Positions 33,071 through 43,305 of a stretch of DNA of 43,305 bases are shown here, piece by piece. Source of the stretch: Heterostelium multicystogenum (Eukaryota; Evosea; Eumycetozoa; Acytosteliales; Acytosteliaceae). Location: assembly GCA_003667245.1 (NCBI GenBank), contig RCNN01000155.1, positions 1-43,305 of the forward strand. The letters are read 5' to 3'. The position numbers were made by a program, and so were the translations under genes. Numbering within the stretch: the stretch's first letter is position 1; the number at the start of each line of letters is the position of its first letter. The notes beneath the pieces were generated by a model that did not search any database, was not told the DNA's origin, and worked only from the letters and a program-made list of their open reading frames with translations.

Positions 33071-36000
33071 TTATTGTTGTAGTTGCTGTTGTTTATTAAG
33101 TGAAATAATTGCAGAGTTATGTATTTTATAACAATGTCTTGATATAACATCTGAGTAGTTCTTATCATTTGTCTTGAGTGAAATTGAAAGCCTTCCGCCT
33201 ATATAGCCAAGTTTAAATAGAGTAATACCTCCACCTGCTATATTGGAGTTTACTTTAAGTTGTGTTGCACCTATAAACTCTTGATCGCTTTCTAGGGGTT
33301 GGATTGGATGCAAATGTAGACCATTGATGAATTGTGAAATGAGTTGTGATGATTTTTGTTGTAAGGAATTATCTACCATAATTTCTCTTTCTTGTGTATA
33401 AGTTGACCAAGTCTTTTCAAATTGTTGCGTATCGAATTCCAGTGGAACAAGGAAATCAGAAATTTCAATTGGAATGGAAAGTGTTGGAATCGATTTGTTT
33501 TGTTGTTGTTTCTGGTGATCTTCGACACTGAAGCTTATATTTAAATTTATGGAAATTCCAAAACCTACCTTTTTCAAATCAATCTTAATGATTTCTATAA
33601 CCTTGTTATAAAAGTTAGTTAATGTGAAATATAGTTTTAGAACTTTGGGACTTACTGTTAATTTTGGAAATAGGTCTTCCACGGATAAGGTATTGGAATT
33701 AATTTTTACAATAGAATCACCGTCGTAATCTAATTTTAAATGATCGTTACCCGATACAATTTGATTTAGATTCTTTAGGGATTTGGTTGATTGATTATTG
33801 GATATAAAAACCAAAAGGTGTAATTGTGAATTGTGTAATTGTTTAAGAGTCGAAATGACTATATTATTATCGCTGTACATTTGATGATTTACAAAACTAT
33901 CTTTGTTGGAAATATTTATCTTGGTATAGGATTGTAAGATGTTAAAAACTATATCGATAATGAAAAAATCATAATTTTAACTTACATATTTTCTGAGAGT
34001 CGATGTTAAATTTAAATTATTAATATTAAAGTTGGATCCAGGATTAAGTTGGGTTGATAGCTGTGATAAAAGTGAAGGTGAAGTTACTGTGATTGTTTTT
34101 GTGGCAAGTAAGTGATCATCACTGTCTAGAATAGGTGGAGCTGGGGGAACTAATTCTAAAAAGCTCAGGTTGAATAGTATTCGTCACGATTGGGGGCTGT
34201 AAATCCAAGAGTTGATGTTTTGGTGAAACCGATATTGGAGAATTAATATATGATGAGGGTGTAGAAGTTGTTGCTTCACCCAAACTCAGATTGACTAGAA
34301 TATCACTATCGCTTCCTAACACATCAGGATTTCGAGCTGTCGGACTTGTTGCAGATCTAGTTGCCTTTTTAGCATGGATACGATTCATTCTAGCTTCATC
34401 ATCCCCTGACATCCCCACTCCTCCAAAGAGTTCCTTTGCAAGCTTCTCTTTCTTTACTGTCTCTGGAGATGGTTGAGTTGATTCTTTTGCAATTGGTTGC
34501 TTGGTTGGTGCTTGTTTTTGGGGTGTAGGTGAAACATTTGATGGTTGAATTTGCTCTGTTTGAGGCATAGATGGCAATGGTGGCGATTGATATCCAATAA
34601 AACCTTTCTTTGTCCAAACTACTTTGTTGGGTTTGGGAATAACTGGTTCTGCTGTGTCGCTCTGAGATGCTATTTCAATATCTGGTTTTCCAACAGGTAC
34701 AATAGCTTGATTATTTCCATGTTCCTGTGAGAATATAGTTGCAGTTGGGTATTGCTTTTGTTGTTGCATCTTAAGATGTGTAGGAGGAGAAGGGTATTCG
34801 AAATTCAACTCTTTCTTTTGAGGATGTAAAGGTGTGGATTGATTTCCAACCAGTGGTAAATCAACAAGTTGATTAGGATTGATCAATGTTGAAGGTCTTG
34901 ATTGCTTTGGTATATATTGCTTTGAACCTTTGGCAATAGCAGATTTTGCGTGACTAACAACAAGAATTTCGAACTGTAACAAATCCAAATCCTCACAATA
35001 TGCATCAGTAGGTAGAATTTCTTCTAAAATGGAGGCTGGTTGTTTAGCTAGCTCTACAATCTCCGATGATTTCTTCTGGGTAGATAAATTTCTTGCATTG
35101 ATATATCTCTTCGCGACCATAAGAACCTGAGGGAGTACCCTTCCAACTTGGGCAGATAGCTTTATTAGGCCTGTCAAAATACATGATTTAACCTGTCCAC
35201 TATATTCCCTGTCCATTTGATCCACAAGTATGTCAATAACAGATTCCCGTGAAAACTTCTCAGTCGCCCCCAAGAGTAGATAGGAATACTCTGAGAGAAT
35301 CCAGCTTATAACCTTCATAAGAAGATCATTCACATTGATATGCATCTGAATGTTTGAATTGGTACCAATCTGTTGTTGTTGAAGATCATTTAGAACTCTC
35401 CAACATTGTGTAGCTGCGTGTATTTTTAATTTTGTATCTTCATCTTCATTGTCATTCAATCCAGTTCCACCAGCAACCAGTCTTATCAAATTGTATCCAT
35501 TCTCTGAAGCCATAAGATCACCCTCTACACACAACATTCGAATCATAGTTTCTATATACCAATAGTCATTGGGAGAGTATCGTTCTGCCAAGTCTGATAT
35601 TTTAGTAACAAGTTCCTTTTTTAATAGTTGATCGTGTGTCATAAGATGATCGATTAGCTTTGCACAAATGGGCACAACGTTCTTACTGTTTGTCATCCTA
35701 TAGAGTAAATCCAAACTCTTTCTCTTAAGTGTCTCATCGCGTGACTCTAAACACTCGATTACTTCGAGTTGATGTTCTGTAACTGCGCGTGGTGATATCT
35801 TTACAATCGAGGAGAGTGTATTGATACCTAGATACCTTAGGTTATTATATCGATGTGAAAGTAGTACTGAAATGTTCTTTACTGCTGATTCTAGAGTGAC
35901 AATGTCCTGTTGCGCTACCACAGTAAGTACACGAATTGACTCGTATACAATAGCGTATCCTGCATTATTCTTATATTTTAGAGCCTGTTCCAATGTAAAG

Positions 36001-37145
36001 TTGATAACTGGTGAAATTAATTCTGAAATCTGTTTCTTTTTCTCTGTTGTTCCTGTTGAATTATAGAGATTCTCCAAGATCTTCAAGAGATACACTTGCA
36101 ACCAGGGATTTGGCACACCATGATAGAGATAGTGTCGTGGCAGTCTGCCCTCTGCAACCTGTTTTAATATGTTGTTGAATGAGGGTATCAAGTTGACAAT
36201 GGTCAACGCTTCTTCTACACCAGATTTTGATATATCAAGAAACATTGCGATCGCTGCAGACATCACAGAAGGATCAGTGTCGCTCAAAGACAATCTTATT
36301 GCATCATGCAGCTGCTTATCGAAGAGGGATCGATCCACCAAGTAGAATCGATGCAATGCAACTACACATTTCTTTCTGACCAGCGGTCGATTCGATGTTT
36401 TCAGCAACTCTGTAACTCTCGGTATGAAAGCAGGAATGGTTTCGCGGTCAACAAGTCGGGCCAAAGCAGTTAGAGCAGATGCAACCTCCAAGAAATTGGT
36501 TGAGCGCATATCCTTCATAATCGAATTAACAACCATAATCAGCAACTCGTGTTTGGCAGGCAAACACAGCGACAACGCCAGATACCCAGTTCTCTTATTA
36601 ATCATTTTCTCATCCTGTGTCATATTCAGAGCCTGCACATATCCAAACGGTACCTCATAACCAAGCATATGACAATATATCATTCTAATTAAGCATTCTC
36701 TTTTCTTTGTACTCTTTAAAATGTTAATTTTGTTTATAAACAATAGTTAGTGAATCATTGATTGATTGCTTCATTTATAGGATAGACTGATTGATTGTTT
36801 GATTGATTGATCAATTATAACAAACAAACAAACATACTGAATGATCAATCAATCAATCAATTATAGAATTAAAAGTTAAACTAGAACAAGAGGTACCGTA
36901 CTCCTCAACTCTGTACATACATTTTTATCAGTTTGAGCAAAAGCAGTCTTTAACTTTTGTATCTCTGATTTTACGATACGCTCTTCCTCCTCTCTGGAGA
37001 GGGAAGCAGAAACATCATTAACAAGCTCAAAGAAATCCAAATCCAATATAGTATTCTGTATCGATTTAATCCATGTTGGTATCTGTAAGTTTGCTTGGTC
37101 ACTTAACTTTAATAACTTTACTGGATTAAATGAATATATAGACAT
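33071..37145 (-). CDS. ap4e1: AP-4 complex subunit epsilon
   Basis: Large subunit of the AP-4 adaptor that sorts cargo at the trans-Golgi network. Exon 1 (37145-36921) encodes MSIYSFNPVKLLKLSDQ to AFAQTDKN. After a 207-bp intron, exon 2 (from 36713) opens STKKRECLIRMIYCHMLGYE, matching the KECLVRLIYCEMLGYD of AP4E1. The adaptin trunk is intact over more than 800 codons (KRTGYLALSLCLPAKHELLI, NNLRYLGINTLSSIVKISP, VIECLESRDETLKRKSLDLL), followed by a Pro/Gln-rich hinge. A frame shift at the A run 34158-34162 precedes LELVPPAPPILDSDDHLL. After intron 33984-33920, the ear-like C-terminal domain runs to QQLQQ with a stop at 33071. Epsilon rather than gamma is chosen from trunk similarity to AP4E1 as I recall it. 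Confidence 0.9.
36789..36864. repeat. Inverted TTGA/TCAA repeat in AP-4 epsilon intron 1
   Basis: (TTGA)n units at about 36789-36815 face (TCAA)n units at about 36843-36864 around an ACAAACAAAC spacer. This could fold the intron into a hairpin that brings the splice sites together. Confidence 0.45.
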
Positions 37146-37938
37146 AAATAGATAGATGATACTAAATACTAAATACAAAATACAAAATAATAATAATAAT
37201 AATAATAATAACTTAAAAACTAAAAATTAATAATAAAAAAGAATAGAACTCAATATCTGTTGTTGGTAGTTGAACATACACTACAGGAACAACAACCTTA
37301 AACATCCAATGTAAAACTAACTTGGTCAGTAAAAATGGGGGTTATCTCACCCAGACACCACACACATCAATTTAATAATGTTCAGACAGACACCACGTGT
37401 TAAAGGTTTTTTGTTGTTGGACTCTGAAAAATATATATTTTTTAATATTAATTTTAAAATTAAATAAAATTTTTATGAGTGAATATGAGAGCATTGTCAG
37501 TCCTTGAAATGAGGGGAATTGTATTAGTTGTTGTTGTTGTTGTTGTTTTGTGTACCAAAAATATTCATTCAATTCTGTTATAAACGACTGGTAGACGATC
37601 GATCTCAATATTCTTACAGCCTCATATCAATCAATCAATCAAATATAACAATTCTAATTGAGTATTATTAATGAATAATAATATATAATATATAGTATTT
37701 TGTTAGATAATAATAAGTTGGTCGACGACGAATCGAAAGAAAAGAATAAAAGAAAGAGAGATAACTTTTGTTATTTAGACTCAAAGAGAACGAACGTTTC
37801 TGAGAAGAACAATAATAATAATAATAAGGAATATTGAAGTTAGATCTTTAAAGTAGCGAACTAACGACAGAGTTTAAAAGAGATATTACATAATATCAAT
37901 ATCAATATATATATAAATAGAGATAATATTGTTGAAAA
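37146..37938. promoter_or_regulatory. Shared promoter region between divergent AP-4 epsilon and TM9 genes
   Basis: 793 bp between two start codons. It holds AAT/ATT repeats (about 37188-37211 and 37812-37827), a GTT run (37527-37547) and long A/T tracts. The minus-strand frame 37608-37372 encodes a Gln run and is probably fortuitous. No RNA gene was seen. Confidence 0.4.
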
Positions 37939-40229
37939 ATGACACTTCTAAAGTGTGTAGCTAGTATTCTCTTGGTTATCTCTATTTTGGGTACAATTCC
38001 AATTTTCAGAAGCAAGAGTTCTAACACCAAAACGACCAAGCCCATACATTACATCTGATAGCTTATCAATAAAAGTAATATATACACCTAACGTTGATGA
38101 TGTTCAGTCAGAAATACTCGGTATTAACATGTTAGCTCGATCTACTCTAGATGAACAAGTTAACGTCTCATTTGAAATCATATCCTTTCTATAAGGGTGC
38201 AGCATATAATACAGAGAAAGCAGATGAAAAATCAGAAGGATCATTCTTATTTAAATTGAGTGGAAACGGGCAATACTCAGCTATGTACGATATCAAGGCT
38301 ATGCACAAAAATGGCTGTCTTGAAGCATCCCACTCCAGTCTGAGCAGTGAACAAGTGAACCACTTCATCGACTTAATCAAAGATCAATATAGAGCACACT
38401 TGTATGTCATTATACCATTTGTAAGGTATTAGCGCGTGAAACTAACTAACAATTATCTTTGCTTTGCACGAATCACCACCATAGCTATATAGATGACTTG
38501 CCAATTGGAGAGTTAAAGCCAACCTCTCAAGGTGGTACATACATGCTTTTGGGATATCCAGTTGGATTCATTCAAAAAGACGAAAATGAAACTGTATGAT
38601 TAACTCTGTTCTTGAGGAGGACTGTCTGTTACAACAAAACATTATTAACTTTGTATTTTGATTGACTTATTGTGTCATCGATTGAAACTTATAGGAAAAG
38701 ATACTATCTATATAATAATTTAGATATCACTCTTAGATATATGCCTGTAAAGCCAAATTCAGATTCGAAATTCTATTTAGTTGGAGCATCAGTGGTTCCT
38801 ATTTAGTATAGTTGGCTGCGATCACTTTGATACTCCATTGGAGTTAGTCAAAGACACCCCCACCAATGTTTTCTTGGACATACGTCACAGAAAGATTGAA
38901 AAAGACAGTGAAAATTCATTGGACGATGAACGATGGATGGTGTACTATCCACACTCTGTAGCGATGGAGTCCACTTCGGCTGTCATTGGATTTCTCATTA
39001 CAACTGCAGAATGTCTATTCCTTGCATTAGTACTCTGGAAAATTTTCAAGGGTAACGAGTCGCTTGGTTTAATTCAGCTTGGTGACAGCGGATGGAAGTC
39101 GATCTACGCCGATGTCTTCCGTTCACCCAACAGATATATGACGTTCTCTATTATCATTGGTACAGGTATACATATCGCAGTTTCATCGTTTATGCTGATG
39201 CTATTCTATGTTGCTGGACTACTTTCTATTGCAAACCCAGGTTCCTATAAATTGGCTATGATTCTAATATATGCTTTTTGTGGGTAAGTTAAGCCCATGA
39301 TAATATCAACTATTCTTTTGCTTGCTAATTGCAGCCATTACAACATTATATAGATTATTCAGTGGATATGCATCAATGAGAACTTATATAATGCTTGGAG
39401 GATCAAGAAAGAGACACAATGCATTGTTGAATGCAACTTTAATTCCTTGTATATTGTTGACTTTGCTTTTAATTTCGAAATTCCAGTTGTGGAGTAACCA
39501 TTATCTCAGTGCACCATCTGCTGCCGAAGTTGCCTTGGTCGTCTGTATGTGGTTATTTGTTTCAATTCCAATGTCTTTATTCAGTTCATATTTTGTTAAT
39601 ACATGGCCAGTAAGTTATTCATAATATAAACGGAAACTACCTTTACTTACCTTATGAGCTATATAGCCAGCAGAATATCCATTTAAACCAAATCATATTC
39701 CAAGATTGATTCCTAAATCACCATGGTACACCAATCACTATTTTCCACAGTTTAATATTTGGATTCCTACCGTTTGTTGTCATTTTTGCACAGATTAACT
39801 TTGAATTGGACCCACTGTTTAACAATTTCAATGTAAACAACTCCTACGATCTTTGTATTGCTTTTATTTTATTGATTATCAATGTTATCGTCATCAACAT
39901 GTTAATTACATACTATCAACTTTCAAGAGAGGTAAATATACACCATATTGAATCAAATCAAACTTTTATAGTATACTTACCAATCTTTAAACATCCAGGA
40001 TTATAATTGGTGGTGGAGATCAATTTTAGGACCAGCTTGTACATCAATTTATATATTTATCTACCTCCTTATTTATGGATTTTCAAAAGATTTAAGTGGA
40101 ACCAAATTCTATTATTTCATGTTTTCACTTATTATATCTTTGTTTTCAGCATTGTTTTTCTCGTCTATTGGATTCCTTGGCAATCTTTGGTTTGTCAAAA
40201 AGATATATTCAACTTTACATTTCGAATAA
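37939..40229 (+). CDS. TM9 superfamily (nonaspanin) membrane protein
   Basis: Nine-pass Golgi/endosome protein; the Dictyostelium relatives (Phg1) act in adhesion, phagocytosis and sorting of membrane proteins. The N-terminal signal MTLLKCVASILLVISILGTI is followed by a lumenal domain with YKGAAYNTEKADEK, IKDQYRAHL joined to YIDDLPIGELKPTSQGGTY, and VVPISIVGCDH-type residues after an intron and frame shift. The first membrane helix is ESTSAVIGFLITTAECLFLA. TM9-typical parts are GWKSIYADVFRSPNRYMTFS, YRLFSGYASMRTYIMLGGSR, PAEYPFKPNHIPRLIP and DYNWWWRSILGPACTSIYIF. The last helix leads to WFVKKIYSTLHFE and a stop at 40227-40229. At least four introns and several frame shifts (about 38000, 38150, 39780, 40010) break the frame. 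The C-terminal tail lacks the usual KxD ending (HFE instead of KID). Confidence 0.88.
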
Positions 40230-40764
40230 TAAGAATATTATTATTATTATTTTACATTCATTAGGTTGATGATATTATAATCAATCAACTTATATTCATA
40301 TCAGAAGCAAAAACACTCGTCATTTTAATAAATATTAAAATATTAATAATTTCACATTAAAACTATACAACAAATCACATAACTTAAGGCAAACAAAACT
40401 TTAAGAAAACAACCCAATGCACCTCAATGATAGCTAGCTCATTGTAAAGCAGTTCCATTATCTGATGTTAGACCGAAAAATTCATCAAAGCATGCAAAAG
40501 TAATTAAGCTAATAACACCGTTCAATAAAAAAAAATCTTATAATATTAGCAAAATATATTCAGTAATAAATGAATGCTAAAAAAAGACTTATTTTCATGT
40601 CTCAATTTTTCAAAACTAAACCTCTTACTTTTATGAGATACACACTTCTGTCTATTTTAAAATCATGATTTTTAATCAAATTTCATTCATAAATAATGGT
40701 CATCGGAGCTAGTCATTTTTTGTTCATTTAAATTTTGAACAATCTAATAACTACTTAACAAATA
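40230..40764. other. AT-rich intergenic spacer
   Basis: About 535 bp of AT-rich DNA with poly(A) tracts and AATAAA/ATTAAA-like signals. An imperfect palindrome around GCTAGC lies near 40430. No gene was seen. Confidence 0.5.
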
Positions 40765-40968
40765 ATGCCTACTGAACCAGAACAACAACCAAATCAACAT
40801 CAACCCCCAAAAGGAATAACTCCATGTGCAAATTGCAACAAATTTGGTCATCTTCCAGATGAATGTCCATTCCCAAACTCATATCAAAATAATAACCAAA
40901 GAAATAAGTTTAGATATTTTAAACTAATTCCTCTGGTTCAAGATTTAATAAAAATAATCAAACATTAG
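40765..40968 (+). CDS. CCHC zinc-knuckle microprotein
   Basis: A 67-codon single-exon ORF. A Gln/Pro/Asn-rich start (MPTEPEQQPNQHQPPKG) leads to CANCNKFGHLPDEC, a C-x2-C-x4-H-x4-C zinc knuckle of the kind that binds single-stranded nucleic acid, and a basic C-terminus (NQRNKFRYFKLIPLVQDLIK). Such knuckles occur in retroelement Gag proteins and in host CNBP-like proteins. One knuckle alone could be a domesticated fragment or the end of a decayed element; no capsid, protease or reverse transcriptase is seen nearby. The start has an A-rich upstream context. Confidence 0.55.
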   Translation: MPTEPEQQPNQHQPPKGITPCANCNKFGHLPDECPFPNSYQNNNQRNKFRYFKLIPLVQDLIKIIKH

Positions 40969-41061
40969 TTTAGTGATCCCTCATTTGATCAAATTGAAAA
41001 TAGTTTTTTCACTCTAGAGTGGCTTTTTTTTCAAACTATTTATAAGCTCAATGCATATATC

Positions 41062-42430
41062 ATGCTCATTGTTACACTTCCTATATATATCACAAGAATT
41101 ATTTTATCATATCTAGATGATATCGATATTCTGTGTTTTCTGTTATCAAACAAGATAACCTTAGTGTCTCATAGAAGTATCTTGCTTAAGCCTGAATATC
41201 ATCTTACAATACCAGGTATCATAGAACATATAACTCCACCAGCAATCTCCGGAACAGACAATGGAAGCTCAGAAGTTGAGGTAGCCTATAAAGATGATGG
41301 TAGAACATCAACAAACTATCTGAAGTTGGACAACGGTGACAGAAGAATCAAAACTGAAAATATCCCATCGAACATAACACACTTGAAATTTGCTTTCTAT
41401 TTCGACCATACCATCCCTCCAATCGATATTCCATTGTCCATTACCAATTTAAAATTTTGGGAGGTGACTTTAATCAGCCAATTAAGAAAGGATTCATCCC
41501 CACCACTGTAACAACTCTATCTTTTGGGTACTACTTCAATCAACCACTGGAGCCTGGTGTCATTCCATCTTCTGTTACCCATTTTGACCTTTGAAGATAG
41601 ATTCAACCAATCAGCTTCAGCCTGGCGCTATCCCACCATCTGTAACATATTTAAAGCTTGGAAATTCCTATGACCATCCATTTAAAGCTGGCGAGCTTCC
41701 TGCGAATCTTAATACATTCATATTTGGATACTACTACAATCATCCAATAGAAAAAGGAGTCATCCCATCATCAGTTAAGACCCTAAATCTTCCTCAATGT
41801 TACAACCATCCTCTCCAACCGGGTACCATTCCCTTAGGTGTTACTCATTTAATGTTTGGTACTAACTTCAATCAGCCAATTAACCCAGGGGACATCCCAT
41901 CAACTGTTAAAGAGCTCATTTTTGGAGAGAAGTTTAATCAACCATTTATAGTAGGCAGTATTCCTCTAGGTGTAATAGATTTGGAATTTGGTAGTAAATT
42001 TAACCAACCACTCATGGAAGGAGTAGTTCCACCAACAGTCAAGCATTTGGCATTTTACTATATATACGATCATCCTCTTCCTATTACATCGGTAAAGACC
42101 ATCACTTTGGGTGCGTGGAACGAAAATCACCGAATTCACTTTAAACAATTGGATTCAGTGAAACATAATAGCAGTATAGAAAAATTAATATTGGCTCAAA
42201 GGTGGGATAATAGGAACTATAGTTCCTAAAGTTGAAATGCTGAAAGGTGTTGCCCCATATAGGCTCAAGTCGATACTAAGTGTTTTCCAAACAGTCAAAA
42301 TTGAAAATTTACTAGGAAATAATCCTGACACTCCGATTTGATGAATGATAACTATGTATTGGTAATTCCAGAATATAGACAATCATTTGTGTGGATCTAT
42401 ATCAACATTGAGTCTTTTAATGATGATTGA
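41062..42430 (+). CDS. FNIP-repeat protein
   Basis: Dictyostelid-type FNIP-repeat protein. The N-terminal 45 residues ([20 protein letters not shown]) form an F-box-like helical segment. It is followed by about eleven 22-residue repeats with the pattern V-x-x-L-x-F-G-x-x-F-N-Q-P-[LI]-x-x-G-x-I-P-x-x, for example [20 protein letters not shown] and [20 protein letters not shown]. Frame shifts near 41465 and 41590 break the repeat array, and two near 42215 and 42343 break the C-terminal part. The stop at 42428-42430 assumes the joined frame ending [16 protein letters not shown], which looks like the usual end of these proteins. The likely role is an SCF adaptor with an LRR-like solenoid; targets are unknown. 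Confidence 0.85.
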
Positions 42431-42537
42431 ATCATATGTTTCTAAGAAACTCAATAAACATATGGAGCTATTATATTTACAATTTTATTTGTTCCTTCTA
42501 TTATTATTGCTGCTGGTGCTGATGTTATCGCTAATGA

Positions 42538-43305
42538 TTAATTAAAGTTTCTTCTTCTGTTGGATGATTTCCTCTGATTTTTCTTCGCATTAGTTTGAAG
42601 AACTGAGGTGATGTTCCCCATACGATTGAGTTTTGCCAGTGCCTGGAGAGAAACACTAGCAGCATCTAAATATACAAATACTTATCCTGGTCCTCTTCCA
42701 CCTTGAGATACTCCATCGTTCTGAGAATTAAGTTGGTGCAGTCCAAAATACTACAAAAACCAAAACAAACTTGACCAATTGATTTCTGAATTCCTGTTCC
42801 TGAATTTTATATCGCACCGATTCATTGGGCATCAGCATGGTTGGTCGATTCTTTTGCATCTTCCAAAGAATCAATACTAAAAATAATAATCGAAACTGCA
42901 ATCGTTATATAAAGTGGTACCAATTCAAATAATCTAAATGGATTGCTTCCACCTACAATCCAACCTCTAGAATCAATCAATAATGTTAGTAACAAGATGT
43001 ATATCTCAAATAGGAGTTGTTTGAATGAACATACCCATTTGAACTTGGTCCATACTGTTTAAAAAGCGGCAATGGATTATTGCATTGATACCACAGAATG
43101 ACCAAACAAACAAGTGATTACCATTTGATGCTGTTCTGATTGGTCGATATTTGGATAGAAGAACGACAGAAAACACCTTTACGGTCATCAATAAAACTCC
43201 ACATGGACGGTTGCCTGTCCGAAATACTGTCCCCACATACCCAAAAAAAGCAAACAGCAGTAGAAGACTCCTTATCTATAACGGAGCTATCGAACTGCTC
43301 GACTC
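42538..43305 (-). CDS. Unrecognised membrane protein (5' end off window)
   Basis: C-terminal part of a gene entering from the right edge. It reads NNPLPLFKQYGPSSNG, then an intron (GTATGT donor near 43035, TTCTAG acceptor near 42972), then GWIVGGSNPFRLFELVPLYI continuing into a hydrophobic helix TIAVSIIIFSID and a charged tail SLEDAKESTNHAD. After a frame shift near 42830 come RYKIQEQEFRNQLVKF and LDCTNLILRTMEYLKVEEDQ. A possible short intron near 42682 leads to ASVSLQALAKLNRMGNITSV and RRRNFN, with a stop at 42538. I do not recognise the family. One clear membrane segment is visible. Confidence 0.5.

Noticed and set aside
37372..37608. Minus-strand ORF with Gln run
   Set aside because: Low complexity, lies in the AP-4/TM9 promoter region, and ends without a protein-like pattern.
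1..43305. Programmed +1/-1 frameshifting as an explanation of broken genes
   Set aside because: Shifts go in both directions, occur at varied short homopolymers without a common slippery motif, and cluster by region, which fits assembly error better.
1..43305. CRISPR arrays, bacterial operons, phage or plasmid modules
   Set aside because: No regularly spaced repeats. Spliceosomal introns, poly(A)-type signals and eukaryotic gene families throughout show nuclear eukaryotic DNA.

Overview
The window looks like nuclear DNA of a social amoeba (Dictyostelia). Genes are compact and split by short AT-rich introns of about 50-220 bp with GTAAGT-type donors. Proteins carry long Asn/Gln/Ser/Thr tracts, and dictyostelid families are present (FNIP-repeat protein, F-box-like and ankyrin expansions, TSTTT-rich GPI-type surface protein). 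Intergenic DNA is very AT-rich. I cannot name the species. Coding DNA is less AT-rich than I would expect for D. discoideum, so another dictyostelid is likelier.

Layout. 1-9428 (minus): most of a giant SPRY-domain gene of probable HECTD4 type, cut by the left edge. 9429-11311: AT-rich intergenic DNA with microsatellites and an inverted repeat. 11312-15149 (minus): Integrator subunit 8. 15522-15592: tRNA-Gly(UCC), followed 125 bp downstream by an inserted element of about 400 bp with tRNA-like A and B boxes, a poly(A) tail and a 12-bp target-site duplication. 16385-19183: an F-box-like gene and an opposed ankyrin-type gene. 19906-22216: PIF1 helicase. 22631-25140: secreted, probably GPI-anchored surface protein. 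25344-26553: unrecognised gene. 26554-26969: relic-bearing spacer. About 26970-28045: 2-hydroxyacid dehydrogenase of bacterial GhrB type. 28093-28251 (minus): P-loop fragment resembling the start of SRP receptor beta. 28572-29224: small protein with a PB1/ubiquitin-like domain. 29358-31005: SET-domain methyltransferase with signal peptide and C-terminal KDEL. 31171-33032: DCP2 decapping enzyme. 33071-37145 (minus): AP-4 epsilon. 37939-40229: TM9 (nonaspanin) protein. 40765-40968: CCHC zinc-knuckle microprotein. 41062-42430: FNIP-repeat protein. 42538-right edge (minus): unrecognised membrane protein.

Most genes are housekeeping: RNA processing and decay (INTS8, DCP2), genome maintenance (PIF1), post-Golgi sorting (AP-4, TM9) and ubiquitin signalling (HECTD4-like). 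They form no operon-like system. The two most interesting observations are the SINE-like insertion downstream of a tRNA gene, reminiscent of tRNA-gene-targeted retrotransposons of Dictyostelium, and the SET-domain enzyme predicted to reside in the ER lumen.

Caution: many conserved reading frames are broken by single-base shifts, mostly at short homopolymer runs, and the breaks are clustered. I read this mainly as assembly error, so CDS coordinates below are gene spans rather than single open frames.
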